Positions 35,706-44,761 of a stretch of DNA of 48,301 nucleotides are shown piece after piece. This stretch comes from Aphanocapsa lilacina HA4352-LM1 (GTDB lineage Bacteria > Cyanobacteriota > Cyanobacteriia > Gloeobacterales > Gloeobacteraceae). The notes beneath the pieces were generated by a model, which was not told the DNA's origin, did not search any database, and worked only from the letters and a program-made list of their open reading frames with translations. The DNA is taken from the NCBI GenBank assembly GCA_019359725.1, contig JAHHGR010000031.1, positions 1-48,301 on the forward strand. The letters run 5' to 3'. Each line of letters begins with the position of its first letter. Positions within the stretch are counted from its first letter, which is position 1. The translations under genes were made by a program, and so were the position numbers.

Positions 35706-36079
35706 CGCCTCCGATCTTCGGCAATAAGTTCTGTGCTGTCCGCATAAAGACGGTCGCCCCAACTTTCTCGGATCCGGGCTGCCAACGCCCGAGCCTGCTC
35801 AAAAGTCAGTTTCTCCTCAGGCTGTGCAGGTGCCGGGGTGGGCGAGGGTTGTACCAAAAGCAGTTCACCGTTACCTAACTTGGTCAGTAGACCGGCTATC
35901 CGTGGCTTACCTCCGTAGGTGCACCCATGCCGTAGCGCCAGTGCCTCTAAAGCCGCCTTGGTTTGCTTGGACAGGCGCATGGCCACAGTCGAATGATCAA
36001 GCTTCGGACGCTTCCCGCGCTTCGCAGCAAGGTGTTCTGTGCATGGATCGTGATTGGTCGTCATGGCCGCAAATTTCAT
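35702..36079 (-). CDS. vapB: VapB-like antitoxin with RHH-like N-terminal region
   Basis: A 125-residue partner of the PIN toxin. The middle section KLDHSTVAMRLSKQTKAALE, then ALALRHGCTYGGKPRIAGLL resembles ribbon-helix-helix DNA-binding antitoxins. After a proline-rich linker, the C-terminal FEQARALAARIRESWGDRLY and STELIAEDRRR is the toxin-neutralising arm, typical of VapB ends. It is longer than ordinary VapB because of the linker. The pair is probably autoregulated. ATG at 36079 or an internal one at 36064 could be used. Confidence 0.78.
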   Translation of the reverse strand: MKFAAMTTNHDPCTEHLAAKRGKRPKLDHSTVAMRLSKQTKAALEALALRHGCTYGGKPRIAGLLTKLGNGELLLVQPSPTPAPAQPEEKLTFEQARALAARIRESWGDRLYADSTELIAEDRRR

Positions 36080-36172
36080 AAACCTATGAACACTTTAATC
36101 CGTAGATTGCCTAAGCGTTAATATGTATTAATCACCACAATCGTTTGCTCTACCCCGACGGGAGTTCCCTCG

Positions 36173-37039
36173 ATGCCGCTGACGTTGATCAAAGGCCAGT
36201 ACAAGATCGTCGGGGCCGCCCCCGACGGCGATTCGATCAAGTTTTACCCTGACGATCCCGACCTGTGGCGCCTTCTGCCGACCCGCGTGCGGCCCAACCG
36301 CGCAGGCGGCGTGCAACTGCGGCTCGATGCGGTCGATGCGCTCGAAACGCACTACCAGCCGCAGGTGAGCGGGGTGGGCGTGCAGCACCAGCCTTTTGAG
36401 TACGGCCGGGCCGCCGCCGATGAACTGTTGCGGTTTTTGGGCTTCGGCGAGGTGACCCGCGGCCGGGACGAACTTGTCAGTACCGCCCGTCCGGAGGCGG
36501 TGCGCGGCTCGATCCTGACGCGCTTTGCCGACAAGTACGGCCGCTCGGTGGCTTTTGCCTTTGCAGAGGAGATCGACGGCGAGGACGGAAGCGATGTGTT
36601 CATCGATGGGGAAATGTTGCGCACCAGCGCCAATCACCATCTGTTGGCGGTGGGCCTCGCCTACCCGACCTTTTACTCCAAACTGTTCCCGGATCTGCGC
36701 GCGGTGCTGACCGAAGCCGCCGCCGGGGCGCGCGAAGCGGATGAAGGTTTGTGGCCCTCCGATGTCACCAACTCGGGCTTTGCAGTGCAAAGCATCGCGA
36801 CTATCACCGAGGAAGTGGTGATCCTGCCCAAGTTGTTTCGCCGGCTGCTCGATTATCTGGAACTGAACGACGGCGACCCGTCGCTGGCGGGCTTCAAGAT
36901 CTATCTCGAATCGCGCACAGACGAGGTGACCATTCTCTCGGCAGGACATTTCACCCACTTGGATACCGTCGTCGAAGTGGATGGGCAGCGGCTGAAGTTG
37001 CTGGTTCCGCCTGAGGATCTAGTGTTTCGAGAAGGATGA
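36173..37039 (+). CDS. Staphylococcal-nuclease-fold protein with C-terminal extension
   Basis: A 288-residue cytoplasmic protein. Residues 1-~165 have the SNase-like pattern: IVGAAPDGDSIKFYPDDP, VQLRLDAVDALETHY and FADKYGRSVAFAF. Arg50, Glu58 and Arg124 stand where the SNase catalytic Arg-Glu-Arg residues are expected. The C-terminal ~120 residues (AGAREADEGLWPSDVTNSGF, VILPKLFRRLLDYLELND, RTDEVTILSAGHFTHLDTVV) are an unrecognised extension. No signal peptide is seen, so the usual secreted role is unlikely. It is divergent from the toxin-antitoxin pair and may use the 93-base region between them as promoter. Confidence 0.75.
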   Translation: MPLTLIKGQYKIVGAAPDGDSIKFYPDDPDLWRLLPTRVRPNRAGGVQLRLDAVDALETHYQPQVSGVGVQHQPFEYGRAAADELLRFLGFGEVTRGRDELVSTARPEAVRGSILTRFADKYGRSVAFAFAEEIDGEDGSDVFIDGEMLRTSANHHLLAVGLAYPTFYSKLFPDLRAVLTEAAAGAREADEGLWPSDVTNSGFAVQSIATITEEVVILPKLFRRLLDYLELNDGDPSLAGFKIYLESRTDEVTILSAGHFTHLDTVVEVDGQRLKLLVPPEDLVFREG

Positions 37040-37105
37040 ATTGTCGTTGTTTTTTTCAACTATTGCCCGTAGGCTCATGGACAGCCCCATCCCGAGGTGC
37101 CGTCC

Positions 37106-38101
37106 ATGCCCAGAGGGTGTCTGCTCGGCGGTCTGCTGCTCTGGCTACTGTCCCTTCCCGCCGCTGCCCAGCTTCCCGCGCCGATGGAGCCGGACGCTCC
37201 GGTAAAAAGATCTCCGCCTGCGCGCCGCCGCGCGCCGCCCAAAGCGCGGGCTACCGCTCCACCCAAACAAGCCGCATCCCGCAAGCAGCCCGCGGTGGTT
37301 GCCGATGCGCGCTACGACGTCGCTCGGCGCTTTCTTGAGCAGTGGAACCGGGGGGAATGGTCGCCCGTGCTGCTGAGCGCCGAGTTTCGAGATGAGATTG
37401 ACAACGAGTTTGAGGCCGGACGAGCGGCGCTGCTTGCACCGGGAACCCTGGGAAGACTGCAGGCCGGACGGGCGGTGGCAGATACCCGGTTCAACTACAC
37501 CATCGAGCGGCGGCAGGCGGACGGTAAAGCCCTGCCCGGCCTGCGTCTGCGCCTTGTCGACGTGGCAGGTCAGTGGCAAATCGACGGCTTCGACCCGCAG
37601 AGTATGGCCCAACCCAAACGGCGGCAGTTTCGCAAAGACAGCTTTTTGCCCACCAGCGAAGACCGCTTGTTCAACACGATGCGGCTGCTGCGGCTTCCTC
37701 CCCTCGACCCGGCCGCCCAACAGACCGCCCGCGCCGAGCTTGTGCGGCTGTTTGAGTGGCTCGACGCGCCCGATCGCGACCGTGAGCAACTGATCGATCT
37801 GTTTGGTCCGCGCATGCGCGAGCGGTTGCGCACCCGGGCCGATTGGGACAAGTTGCTGCGGCCGAACAACCTCGGCCGCCTGCGGGTGCTTGCCGGCGAG
37901 CCCGGCACCGCGATGATGCGCATCGAGCTGACCGACAGCCGGGGGGCGTTTTATCTTGCAGCCGCGTTTGTCACCTTCTCAGGCGGCCGGATGGCCATCG
38001 ACGCGCTGGACTACTACGGTCCCGGGGTGCTTGAACGCGGGCCGCAGCCGCTGTCGCCCCCCGCCTCACCCCAGGAGCAAGATGACATCCCTCCGCTGTG
38101 A
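37106..38101 (+). CDS. Secreted hypothetical protein
   Basis: A 331-residue exported protein. A signal peptide, MPRGCLLGGLLLWLLSLPAA, is followed by a basic Pro/Arg/Ala-rich linker to about residue 65. The rest has two similar-looking alpha/beta segments: one with RRFLEQWNRGEW and LRLRLVDVAGQWQIDGF, another with LVRLFEWLDAPDRDREQLID and MRIELTDSRGAFYLAAAFVT. The pattern suggests two NTF2-like or cystatin-like units, which is inference. I do not recognise the family. The ATG at 37106 has GAGG eight bases upstream. It lies 124 bases before the cytoskeletal operon and may or may not belong to it. Confidence 0.65.
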   Translation: MPRGCLLGGLLLWLLSLPAAAQLPAPMEPDAPVKRSPPARRRAPPKARATAPPKQAASRKQPAVVADARYDVARRFLEQWNRGEWSPVLLSAEFRDEIDNEFEAGRAALLAPGTLGRLQAGRAVADTRFNYTIERRQADGKALPGLRLRLVDVAGQWQIDGFDPQSMAQPKRRQFRKDSFLPTSEDRLFNTMRLLRLPPLDPAAQQTARAELVRLFEWLDAPDRDREQLIDLFGPRMRERLRTRADWDKLLRPNNLGRLRVLAGEPGTAMMRIELTDSRGAFYLAAAFVTFSGGRMAIDALDYYGPGVLERGPQPLSPPASPQEQDDIPPL

Positions 38102-38172
38102 ACCAGATTCTGTACAGCAGCAATCACCGGCGCCACCCATGCCGAAATAAAAGGGCAGAAGTCGTCCTACAA

Positions 38173-38191
38173 TTTGTAAAACCTTTGTAAA
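38173..38191 (+). promoter_or_regulatory. Direct repeat before the tubulin/actin-like operon
   Basis: Two copies of TTTGTAAA start 11 bases apart, one helical turn, 34 bases before the GTG of the first gene. The region is AT-rich compared with its surroundings and contains the only likely promoter for the following ten kilobases. A dimeric regulator site is a reasonable guess. Confidence 0.35.
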
Positions 38192-38224
38192 GTTCGCAAA
38201 TTATCCAGCAGCAAGGGGCTATAT

Positions 38225-39583
38225 GTGTATTGTTTTACCCCTTCTAGGCTGCCGAGCTTGAGATTACCGATCGTGGCGATGGCAATGTCTTTGCTTGCCG
38301 CTTGCTCCCCTGTCCCACCGCCGCCCTCACCGTGCGAGGCGGGTCTGGTCGCCAGGAACGATTGCCTCGCGCGCTCCGCCCAGCTGGAGTACTCGCAGGA
38401 TGTCCAAGTCGGCTTGTTCGTGGACGGGACGGACTCGATGCGCGGTTATGTCACCCGATCCGGAACGACGACGCGCTATCAAGAGTTGCTGCGCGCCCTC
38501 GAAGATGCCCTGCAGCAATTTCCCCAATCTTCAAAACAGGCCTACAAATTCGGCACCCGCGTCGCGGCTGTCCCCGAGCGCCGTTTGAATATTGCAGCGG
38601 GCAAAGATCCAGGTTTCTACAGCGGCGTCGGACTGTACACCGAAATCGAAAGGGTGCTCACTGACCGTTACATCCCGACAAAGCCCGATCAGCTGGCCGT
38701 CGTCGTCACCGATCTCTACCAGCGCGGCACCGATGTCACCAGCCTGGTGCGTCTACTCAAAACCCGTTACCTGGATAAGAACTGGGTCGTCGGCCTGGTG
38801 GGGGTTGAGAGTTTATTCGAAGGAAAGGTCTACGACCTCGATACCGCCGAAGCGAATCGGTCGATCAAGGCCAACCGGCCGGTATATGCCCTGGTGATCG
38901 GCACCCAAGCCGATGTCGCCCACTACTTCGACGCTCTCAAGCGCGCCAGCCGCACCCTGGAGCAGAGCGCCCAGTTTGTGATCTTCTCGGGCCGACCGCT
39001 CAAAAGTGGGGTGAATTTCTTCGCAGAAGCGCCGCTACTTGATGGGCAAGACGACGGCGGCCTGATCAGCATGGGGCTGCTTGAGGATGGGCGGACTTTC
39101 TGGTTTCGCCAGCAGGGCCAGGCGGAGCGGGCGACTTTTCGGGTGTGTCCGCGGCTGAACCTGCTTCCTTACGCTGTCGGCCTGGACGGGCAGGGCGATT
39201 GGCAAAGCCGCGTCGCGGTCCTAGAGCCGGAAGCGAGCCCCAAGACTGTGCCCTGGGTGGACGCAGTGCAGGTGCGCTCCGATCCGGCGGCTTGTTCTAC
39301 CGAGCCGCCGGACTCGCCGCCGACCGGCACGCCCCTGGGCCTGGCGATCAGCGTGAGCACCAAGCTTCTGAGCAACGCCCAGGAGGGCGACTATTTTTTT
39401 GAGGTCAATCTGCGCCCGGCTCCGGGGCGTTATCCGTCCTGGTGGGACAGCTGGAACACCGACGACGGTGTGAGCGAACCCAGCCGGACTTTGCACCTCA
39501 AGCAATTTTTGGGCAGCCTGCAGGCGGTCGCCCTGGGCGGCGCACGGCGAGAGCTTTCTATCCCCTTTTATATCCGTAGGTGA
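38225..39583 (+). CDS. Lipoprotein with a von Willebrand A-like domain
   Basis: A 452-residue exported protein and first gene of a seven-gene unit. A signal sequence ends at the lipobox LLAAC, so Cys27 should carry lipid and anchor the protein on the periplasmic face. Residues ~58-260 look like a vWA fold: QVGLFVDGTDSMRGYV at the first strand (Asp-x-Thr-x-Ser in place of the usual Asp-x-Ser-x-Ser metal site), VVVTDLYQRGTDVTSLVRLL, and NWVVGLVGVESLFEG. The C-terminal ~190 residues are beta-rich. The start is GTG at 38225. It probably senses or binds a ligand outside the inner membrane for the machine encoded downstream (inference). Confidence 0.75.
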   Translation: MYCFTPSRLPSLRLPIVAMAMSLLAACSPVPPPPSPCEAGLVARNDCLARSAQLEYSQDVQVGLFVDGTDSMRGYVTRSGTTTRYQELLRALEDALQQFPQSSKQAYKFGTRVAAVPERRLNIAAGKDPGFYSGVGLYTEIERVLTDRYIPTKPDQLAVVVTDLYQRGTDVTSLVRLLKTRYLDKNWVVGLVGVESLFEGKVYDLDTAEANRSIKANRPVYALVIGTQADVAHYFDALKRASRTLEQSAQFVIFSGRPLKSGVNFFAEAPLLDGQDDGGLISMGLLEDGRTFWFRQQGQAERATFRVCPRLNLLPYAVGLDGQGDWQSRVAVLEPEASPKTVPWVDAVQVRSDPAACSTEPPDSPPTGTPLGLAISVSTKLLSNAQEGDYFFEVNLRPAPGRYPSWWDSWNTDDGVSEPSRTLHLKQFLGSLQAVALGGARRELSIPFYIRR

Positions 39584-39590
39584 GCCTTCC

Positions 39591-40046
39591 ATGGGTAGAT
39601 ATGCAGGCTTAATCTGGACCATCGGTGGAGCAGTCGTTGCCTTTCTGCTGACCCAGCTGCTCTGGCCGGCACTCATCGAAACCTCCATCCTGGTCCGGCC
39701 CGCCGGCCGGGTGACGCTGGCAAACTGGCTCGCGGATTTTCGCCAGTTGGGCACCATCGGGATTGGGGTCTGTTTCGTGCTTGGCTGTTTTTGGTGGGTG
39801 ATGGGCGAATTTGTCTGGAAGGTGGTCAGCGGCGGGATCGTCGCTCTCTGGTACATTTTGGCTTTCCTGGGCTTGATGGCGGTCATCGTGCCTGCCATCT
39901 TCAACTTGCCTGCGGCCCAAAGCCAGTACATTGCTTACGGTGCCTATTTTCTCAATTTCATCGCCGCCTTCTACGTGCCGACCCTTTTCGGCTCGCCGGA
40001 TACGGTGGCCCTCGTTCCGCCCGGTAGTCACCTGTTGCGCAAATAA
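39591..40046 (+). CDS. Four-helix membrane protein
   Basis: A 151-residue inner-membrane protein with four hydrophobic helices: LIWTIGGAVVAFLLTQLLWP, LGTIGIGVCFVLGCFWWVMG, GIVALWYILAFLGLMAVIVP and YIAYGAYFLNFIAAFYVPTL. Nothing else in it is recognisable. It lies seven bases after the vWA lipoprotein stop and 18 bases before the tubulin-like gene, so it is most likely a membrane subunit of the same complex. Confidence 0.7.
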   Translation: MGRYAGLIWTIGGAVVAFLLTQLLWPALIETSILVRPAGRVTLANWLADFRQLGTIGIGVCFVLGCFWWVMGEFVWKVVSGGIVALWYILAFLGLMAVIVPAIFNLPAAQSQYIAYGAYFLNFIAAFYVPTLFGSPDTVALVPPGSHLLRK

Positions 40047-40064
40047 TCTGAGGCAGGCAAATCT

Positions 40065-41486
40065 GTGAGTTACTACATTATTGGCATCGGCGGCACGGGG
40101 GCTAAATGCGTGGAGGCCCTTGTCCACCTGACGGCCGCTGTGGCACTGGACCAACCCATCCATGTCCTACTAGTCGATCCGGATAAGGCCAACGGCAGCG
40201 TCGGTCAAACCCAACAGACAATCGGCAAATACGTCGAAGCCAGCCGGTGCCTGCGGGGATCGGCAGCCGGCAGCCCTTTTATGCAGACCCAGTGGGTGCC
40301 CGCCGAACCGTTGGTCTGGTCGCCCTTCGCCAATACCCAGCAACCGGTCCTGCGCGATCTGTTTCAGTACGAATTTCTGAGCCAGCAGCATCCGGTGGCG
40401 GCGGGGCTGATGGAGGTGCTCTACAGCGAACAGGAAATGAACGCTTCGCTCGATAAAGGCTTTTTGGGCAGGCCCTCGATCGGCGCGGCGGTCTTTGCAA
40501 ACTCGGTGGACCTGCTGGGTTCTTCGCCCTGGCAGCGCTTTTTTGGTGATCTGATCTGCAACGACAACGACGCGCGCATCTTCCTGGTGGGATCGGTCTT
40601 CGGGGGCACGGGGGCGGCCGGTCTGCCCACCCTGGCTCGGCTGCTCGCGGACCGGCTTCAAAAAGATGGTCGCCGCGAGCAGTTCCGGCTGGGAGGTGCG
40701 CTGCTGTTGCCGTATTTTTCGTTTCCCCCCGGCAAAGATCCGGCCCAATTGCAGGCGAAGGCCGGCGAATTCCTGCTGCGCTCCCAGGCAGCTCTGGGCT
40801 ACTACCAGGACCAACTCAAAGAAGACGACCGATCCTTCTTCGATTCGGTCTACCTGCTGGGCCATGACAGCCAGCCGTCCGTCGGCTTTCACAGCCTGGG
40901 ATCCACCGAGCAGCGCAATCCTCCCCACTTTTTGGAGATCTACGCGGCGGCCGCCGCGCTGCATTTTTTTAAAGACGCAGCTCCCCGGCAGACAAGAACC
41001 TACATGACCGCCCGCTTGAACACCAAAGTGCTCGGCTGGGACAGTCTGCCCGAGGGTGCAGCCCTGCGGGAGCCGCTCGCCAATTTATACCGCTTCGTCT
41101 ATGCCTATTCTTCGAAGTTCTTTTATGGGCAGCTGCAAAATCAGTTTCTCAACGAGCGCGGCGGCCCGCTCAAGTGGACGACCTGGTACAAAGCCTTCTT
41201 TCCTAAGGGGCAATCCCAGCAGAGCGAGGAGGACTCCCAGCGTATTTTTTCCTACCGTGAGCGCCTGGTGGCCTGGCTGCAGACCATTCAGCAGCCGCAG
41301 GAAGGCATGAAAGTTCATTTGCTGAACACAGACCACTTCAAAGTACTCGACACGGACGGACCCAACCGGACGCCGGACGATGTGTCCAAAGTGCTCGACC
41401 GCTACAAGCCCCAACCGGGTTCCACCGAGTCCGGCCTGCGCCAGTTTGTCCACGCCCTCTACCACGAATGCCGCCAACGCCCATAA
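40065..41486 (+). CDS. Tubulin/FtsZ-like GTPase (Tubulin_2 type)
   Basis: A 473-residue protein of the tubulin-like family. The N-terminal strand-loop IIGIGGTGAKCVEALVHL corresponds to the first nucleotide loop of FtsZ, LLVDPDKANG to the next strand, and VGSVFGGTGAAGLPTLARLL (residues 176-193) carries the tubulin signature GGTGxxG that binds the GTP phosphates. Later helices and strands (LGGALLLPYF, AKAGEFLLRSQAALGYYQDQ, FFDSVYLLGHD) fit the rest of the GTPase domain. The C-terminal ~150 residues are unlike FtsZ. Starts with GTG at 40065. Such proteins belong to a bacterial family linked to vWA proteins and membrane remodelling, not cell division itself. Confidence 0.83.
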   Translation: MSYYIIGIGGTGAKCVEALVHLTAAVALDQPIHVLLVDPDKANGSVGQTQQTIGKYVEASRCLRGSAAGSPFMQTQWVPAEPLVWSPFANTQQPVLRDLFQYEFLSQQHPVAAGLMEVLYSEQEMNASLDKGFLGRPSIGAAVFANSVDLLGSSPWQRFFGDLICNDNDARIFLVGSVFGGTGAAGLPTLARLLADRLQKDGRREQFRLGGALLLPYFSFPPGKDPAQLQAKAGEFLLRSQAALGYYQDQLKEDDRSFFDSVYLLGHDSQPSVGFHSLGSTEQRNPPHFLEIYAAAAALHFFKDAAPRQTRTYMTARLNTKVLGWDSLPEGAALREPLANLYRFVYAYSSKFFYGQLQNQFLNERGGPLKWTTWYKAFFPKGQSQQSEEDSQRIFSYRERLVAWLQTIQQPQEGMKVHLLNTDHFKVLDTDGPNRTPDDVSKVLDRYKPQPGSTESGLRQFVHALYHECRQRP

Positions 41487-41503
41487 CCGGGGGAGATTCG
41501 CCG

Positions 41504-44500
41504 ATGCAGACCGATAGTAAGCAAGATGCCGTTCCGATGCTGCCGGAACTGGATATCACCGTCAACAAAGTGCCCACGGTGGCAGCGACCCAATGGACCC
41601 CGCATAACGGTGTGCTCCTCTCCGATGTCGGCGTCAGCATCAAAGTGCCCAAACTGCCCACCGGCGAGCGCTCGATCGACTCGATTCCGGATATCTGGGC
41701 GCGACCCTTGCTGTTTGAAAAAGCGCTGTTCGACAAGCAGCATCCTCTGCACGAGCGGGTGCGCGACGAGTGGCGGGGACTGCTGGCGCTATGCGCCCTC
41801 TGGGAAGTGCGCAGTCTGCCTTTTGAGGCGAAACTCCTGGAAATCCCGGTGACTCAACCCGAGCGGGCTTCGGCATTTTTGCGGGCTGCGGCGCGGCTTT
41901 GCCCCCGCACCGACCTGGCGGCGGACACTCCCTGGAACAAGCTCTATGTTCTCTACTACAACAACCGGCCCATCGGCATGACCGCTCCGACTACCCTCGT
42001 CTGCACGGCCGCGGACAGTCGGGGGCGCTTCGACGGGCGGGTGAACTGGGCCGACGAGGGCGGCCTGACCAATCCGGCCGCATTTTTGACCGGCCAAGAA
42101 AGATCTGCGCTCGCCCACTGGCTGCAAAACCTGATAAGCAATCTCAACGGCCACCCCGGCATCGACAGTGTGCAGGCGGGCGACCGGTTCAATCGGCTCA
42201 CGGGTTTGCTGGTGGAGTTTATCGGCGATCTCGGTCCGGCCGTCGCCCACGACACCAGCAATCGCCCCCTGGGTCTTGATATCGGACTTTACTCCTACCT
42301 CAACAGCCCCATTAAGGCCCGCGAGGTCAAACTGGAGGACTCCGCCGCCAGACTGGTCCCCAGCGACGGCTTCGAGCCCGCCGTGCAATTGCTCATCGTC
42401 GATCCGTCTATCGCCGATTGTTGGCGCGTTCGCCCCGCCCAGGTGCCTCTGTTTGGCCGCGAGACCCTGGCCAGCCTCGACTTTGCCGCTTTGCAGCAGG
42501 CGCGCAAGGAAGATAAAGAGAAAGTGCGACGCCTCGGCCAGGAGAAACTTCGAGACGCCGAGTGGCGCACGGCATCGATGCTTTTTACCGGGCGCCTGTT
42601 GCTAATCAGTTCGACCGACCCGTTCGACGCCATCCGGGAGGTGGAGGGCCAGCGCAACCTCACCTACGAAGGGCAAAGCGTCGTGCCGATTCTGCCTGTC
42701 GTTGGCGAACTGTTGGACTATTTGAGCGTCGGAGAACTCCAACGGCGCATCAGCTTCGTGCCGGAGAAAAACGGCGCCGTTACCGTCGAGCTGCGCCTGC
42801 CCCTCGCCGGGGTGGATGGCCGGCCCCGGGATCTGCCTTTGCGGCATACCTACACAAGCGACACGATCGCACGCCGCTCCAACGTTCCGCTTTTGGAGGT
42901 GTGGCCCAACTTCCGTGCCGAGCACTGGCGTCTTTACTACGCCTACTGCGACTCGGCGCTGCGAAGCCCGCAGGAGCTATTCATGGCTCGGCCCTACAGC
43001 AGAGCCGAACATACCCCGAACGAGCCCACCCAAATTTTCGAGCAGACCGAGAGCAACCGGCGGGAGATCACGCGACTGATCGCTCCGCCCACGGCTTTTG
43101 TCTGCCGCGCCTACCTGCCGGATGTCAGAGAGGAGCAGGAGGTTGGTGTGCTTTTGCTCAAGGAGTTGGAATTTAAAGAATCCAACGAAGCCGTGTGGTC
43201 CATCGGCGTCGATTTTGGCACTTCGTCCACCCACGTCTACGTCCAGACCGTCGGCGCAGCGGAGCCCCAACCCCTCGCGTGGTCGGCCCAGCTGCTGCAC
43301 GTCACCCCTTCGCTGGAGGACGATCGCGACCGGCTGACGACCTATTTTCTGCGCGATATTCGGCCGGAAATACCGTTTCCTACGCTCTTTCGCCCCGAAA
43401 GCGGCGCGAGCGGGACGTGGCCCTTTCTCCAGGGCAATATCCGCTATTTCAACGAAGGGAAAGTCACGTTGAACCTGAACAAAAACGGCATTGCCTCCGG
43501 GTTCAAATGGTCGGCGGACCAGAGCCTGATTGCCGGTTTTCTCAAACAGCTGGCTGCCCAATGCGCGGCCATGGCCGTCGAAAAAGGGGCAGCCGCGATT
43601 CGCTGGCACATTTCTTATCCGACCGCCTTCTCCGGATTTGCGGAGGCCAGTTTAAGAAACACCTGGGAGGACATCACCGAGATGCTCAGCGTTCCTTCTT
43701 TGAGCGTCCGGTATCAGACCGAAAGCGAAGCGGCTGCCCGTTACTTTCAATACAAAGAAGGCGTCTCCCTGGCGCGGACAATTTGCATCGATATCGGCGG
43801 CGGAACCTCCGACATCTCCATCTGGGGCAACACGGCGCTGTTGCAACAATCTTCCGTCAAGTTTGCCGGCGAAAATATCTTCATGGACCTCCTCAAAGCC
43901 AAGCCCGAGGTTCTCGGTGCTTTCGGTGGAAATTGGGTCAAGCTGCTTCGGCAAGCCCTCGCGGGAAGCTTTTACGCGGAGGCCGGTTCGCTGATCCGAT
44001 CGAAGGAAGGTGCAGAGCTGACCAGGCAGTTGCCGAGTTTGCTCGCTGCCACCAAACCGAGCGATCCCCTCTACCGGTTCATCCACCTGGTCACACTCGG
44101 TTTGGCCGGTTTGGTCTTCTACGCAGGGCTGATGCTCAGGCGGCTGCGCGAGGCAGAAAAATGGTCTGCCGACGATTTGCCCTACGTGTGCATAGGCGGC
44201 AACGGAGCCAGGGCGTTCCACTGGCTGAACAACGGGCGCACCTTCGACAGACAGGCAAGACAAAACGAACTGTTTCGCAGTGTTTTGAGGGTGGCCTCGG
44301 GCATCGAGAGCGCGGGCAAACTGGATTTGCGGATCAGTGCCCTGCCAAAATCGGAGGTGGCCTACGGTTTGTTGAAATCCGAGCGCACACTCAAAAAAGA
44401 AGAAGAAGCGATCATCGAGCTGGCGGGCGAAGATTTCTCAACCGCAATGGGTGAGATCTGTAGTTGGAGCACCCATCTGGAAGCAGAAACGCTGGTCGCG

Positions 44501-44761
44501 GGCATCAAGGCTCCGGTTGAATTTGTGCATCTGCGCAGGTTTGTCGAAGTTTACAACGCCTACGCTGCCACCAGGGAGAGCCTAGCTTGCAAGATCGATT
44601 ATGCCGAGGCGGCCCCCTTCGTTCGCGACCTTGTGCAAGACGAACTGAACGAATACGAGCTCCAAGATTCCAACAGCGTCGTGGTCAAGCCGCTGTTTAT
44701 CAGCGCCTTGCAAGCGTTGCTCAAGGTGGAAACCGACAACCTGTTGAGAGGTGTGCGATGA
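41504..44761 (+). CDS. Large protein with a C-terminal actin/Hsp70-type ATPase domain
   Basis: A 1085-residue protein. The first ~560 residues are unrecognised, with alternating alpha and beta segments. From ~567 it has an ASKHA ATPase core: the phosphate-1 loop IGVDFGTSSTHVYVQTVG, the second phosphate loop TICIDIGGGTSDISIWG (residues 759-775) and the adenosine motif YVCIGGNGARAFHWL (~894-908). The interior sequence AIRWHISYPTAF...YQTESEAAARYFQY is also like Hsp70/FtsA relatives. It may polymerise or act as a remodelling switch, and resembles SrfB-like large Hsp70-related proteins (uncertain). The ATG at 41504 has GGGGGAGA upstream and lies 17 bases after the tubulin-like gene. Confidence 0.8.
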   Translation: MQTDSKQDAVPMLPELDITVNKVPTVAATQWTPHNGVLLSDVGVSIKVPKLPTGERSIDSIPDIWARPLLFEKALFDKQHPLHERVRDEWRGLLALCALWEVRSLPFEAKLLEIPVTQPERASAFLRAAARLCPRTDLAADTPWNKLYVLYYNNRPIGMTAPTTLVCTAADSRGRFDGRVNWADEGGLTNPAAFLTGQERSALAHWLQNLISNLNGHPGIDSVQAGDRFNRLTGLLVEFIGDLGPAVAHDTSNRPLGLDIGLYSYLNSPIKAREVKLEDSAARLVPSDGFEPAVQLLIVDPSIADCWRVRPAQVPLFGRETLASLDFAALQQARKEDKEKVRRLGQEKLRDAEWRTASMLFTGRLLLISSTDPFDAIREVEGQRNLTYEGQSVVPILPVVGELLDYLSVGELQRRISFVPEKNGAVTVELRLPLAGVDGRPRDLPLRHTYTSDTIARRSNVPLLEVWPNFRAEHWRLYYAYCDSALRSPQELFMARPYSRAEHTPNEPTQIFEQTESNRREITRLIAPPTAFVCRAYLPDVREEQEVGVLLLKELEFKESNEAVWSIGVDFGTSSTHVYVQTVGAAEPQPLAWSAQLLHVTPSLEDDRDRLTTYFLRDIRPEIPFPTLFRPESGASGTWPFLQGNIRYFNEGKVTLNLNKNGIASGFKWSADQSLIAGFLKQLAAQCAAMAVEKGAAAIRWHISYPTAFSGFAEASLRNTWEDITEMLSVPSLSVRYQTESEAAARYFQYKEGVSLARTICIDIGGGTSDISIWGNTALLQQSSVKFAGENIFMDLLKAKPEVLGAFGGNWVKLLRQALAGSFYAEAGSLIRSKEGAELTRQLPSLLAATKPSDPLYRFIHLVTLGLAGLVFYAGLMLRRLREAEKWSADDLPYVCIGGNGARAFHWLNNGRTFDRQARQNELFRSVLRVASGIESAGKLDLRISALPKSEVAYGLLKSERTLKKEEEAIIELAGEDFSTAMGEICSWSTHLEAETLVAGIKAPVEFVHLRRFVEVYNAYAATRESLACKIDYAEAAPFVRDLVQDELNEYELQDSNSVVVKPLFISALQALLKVETDNLLRGVR

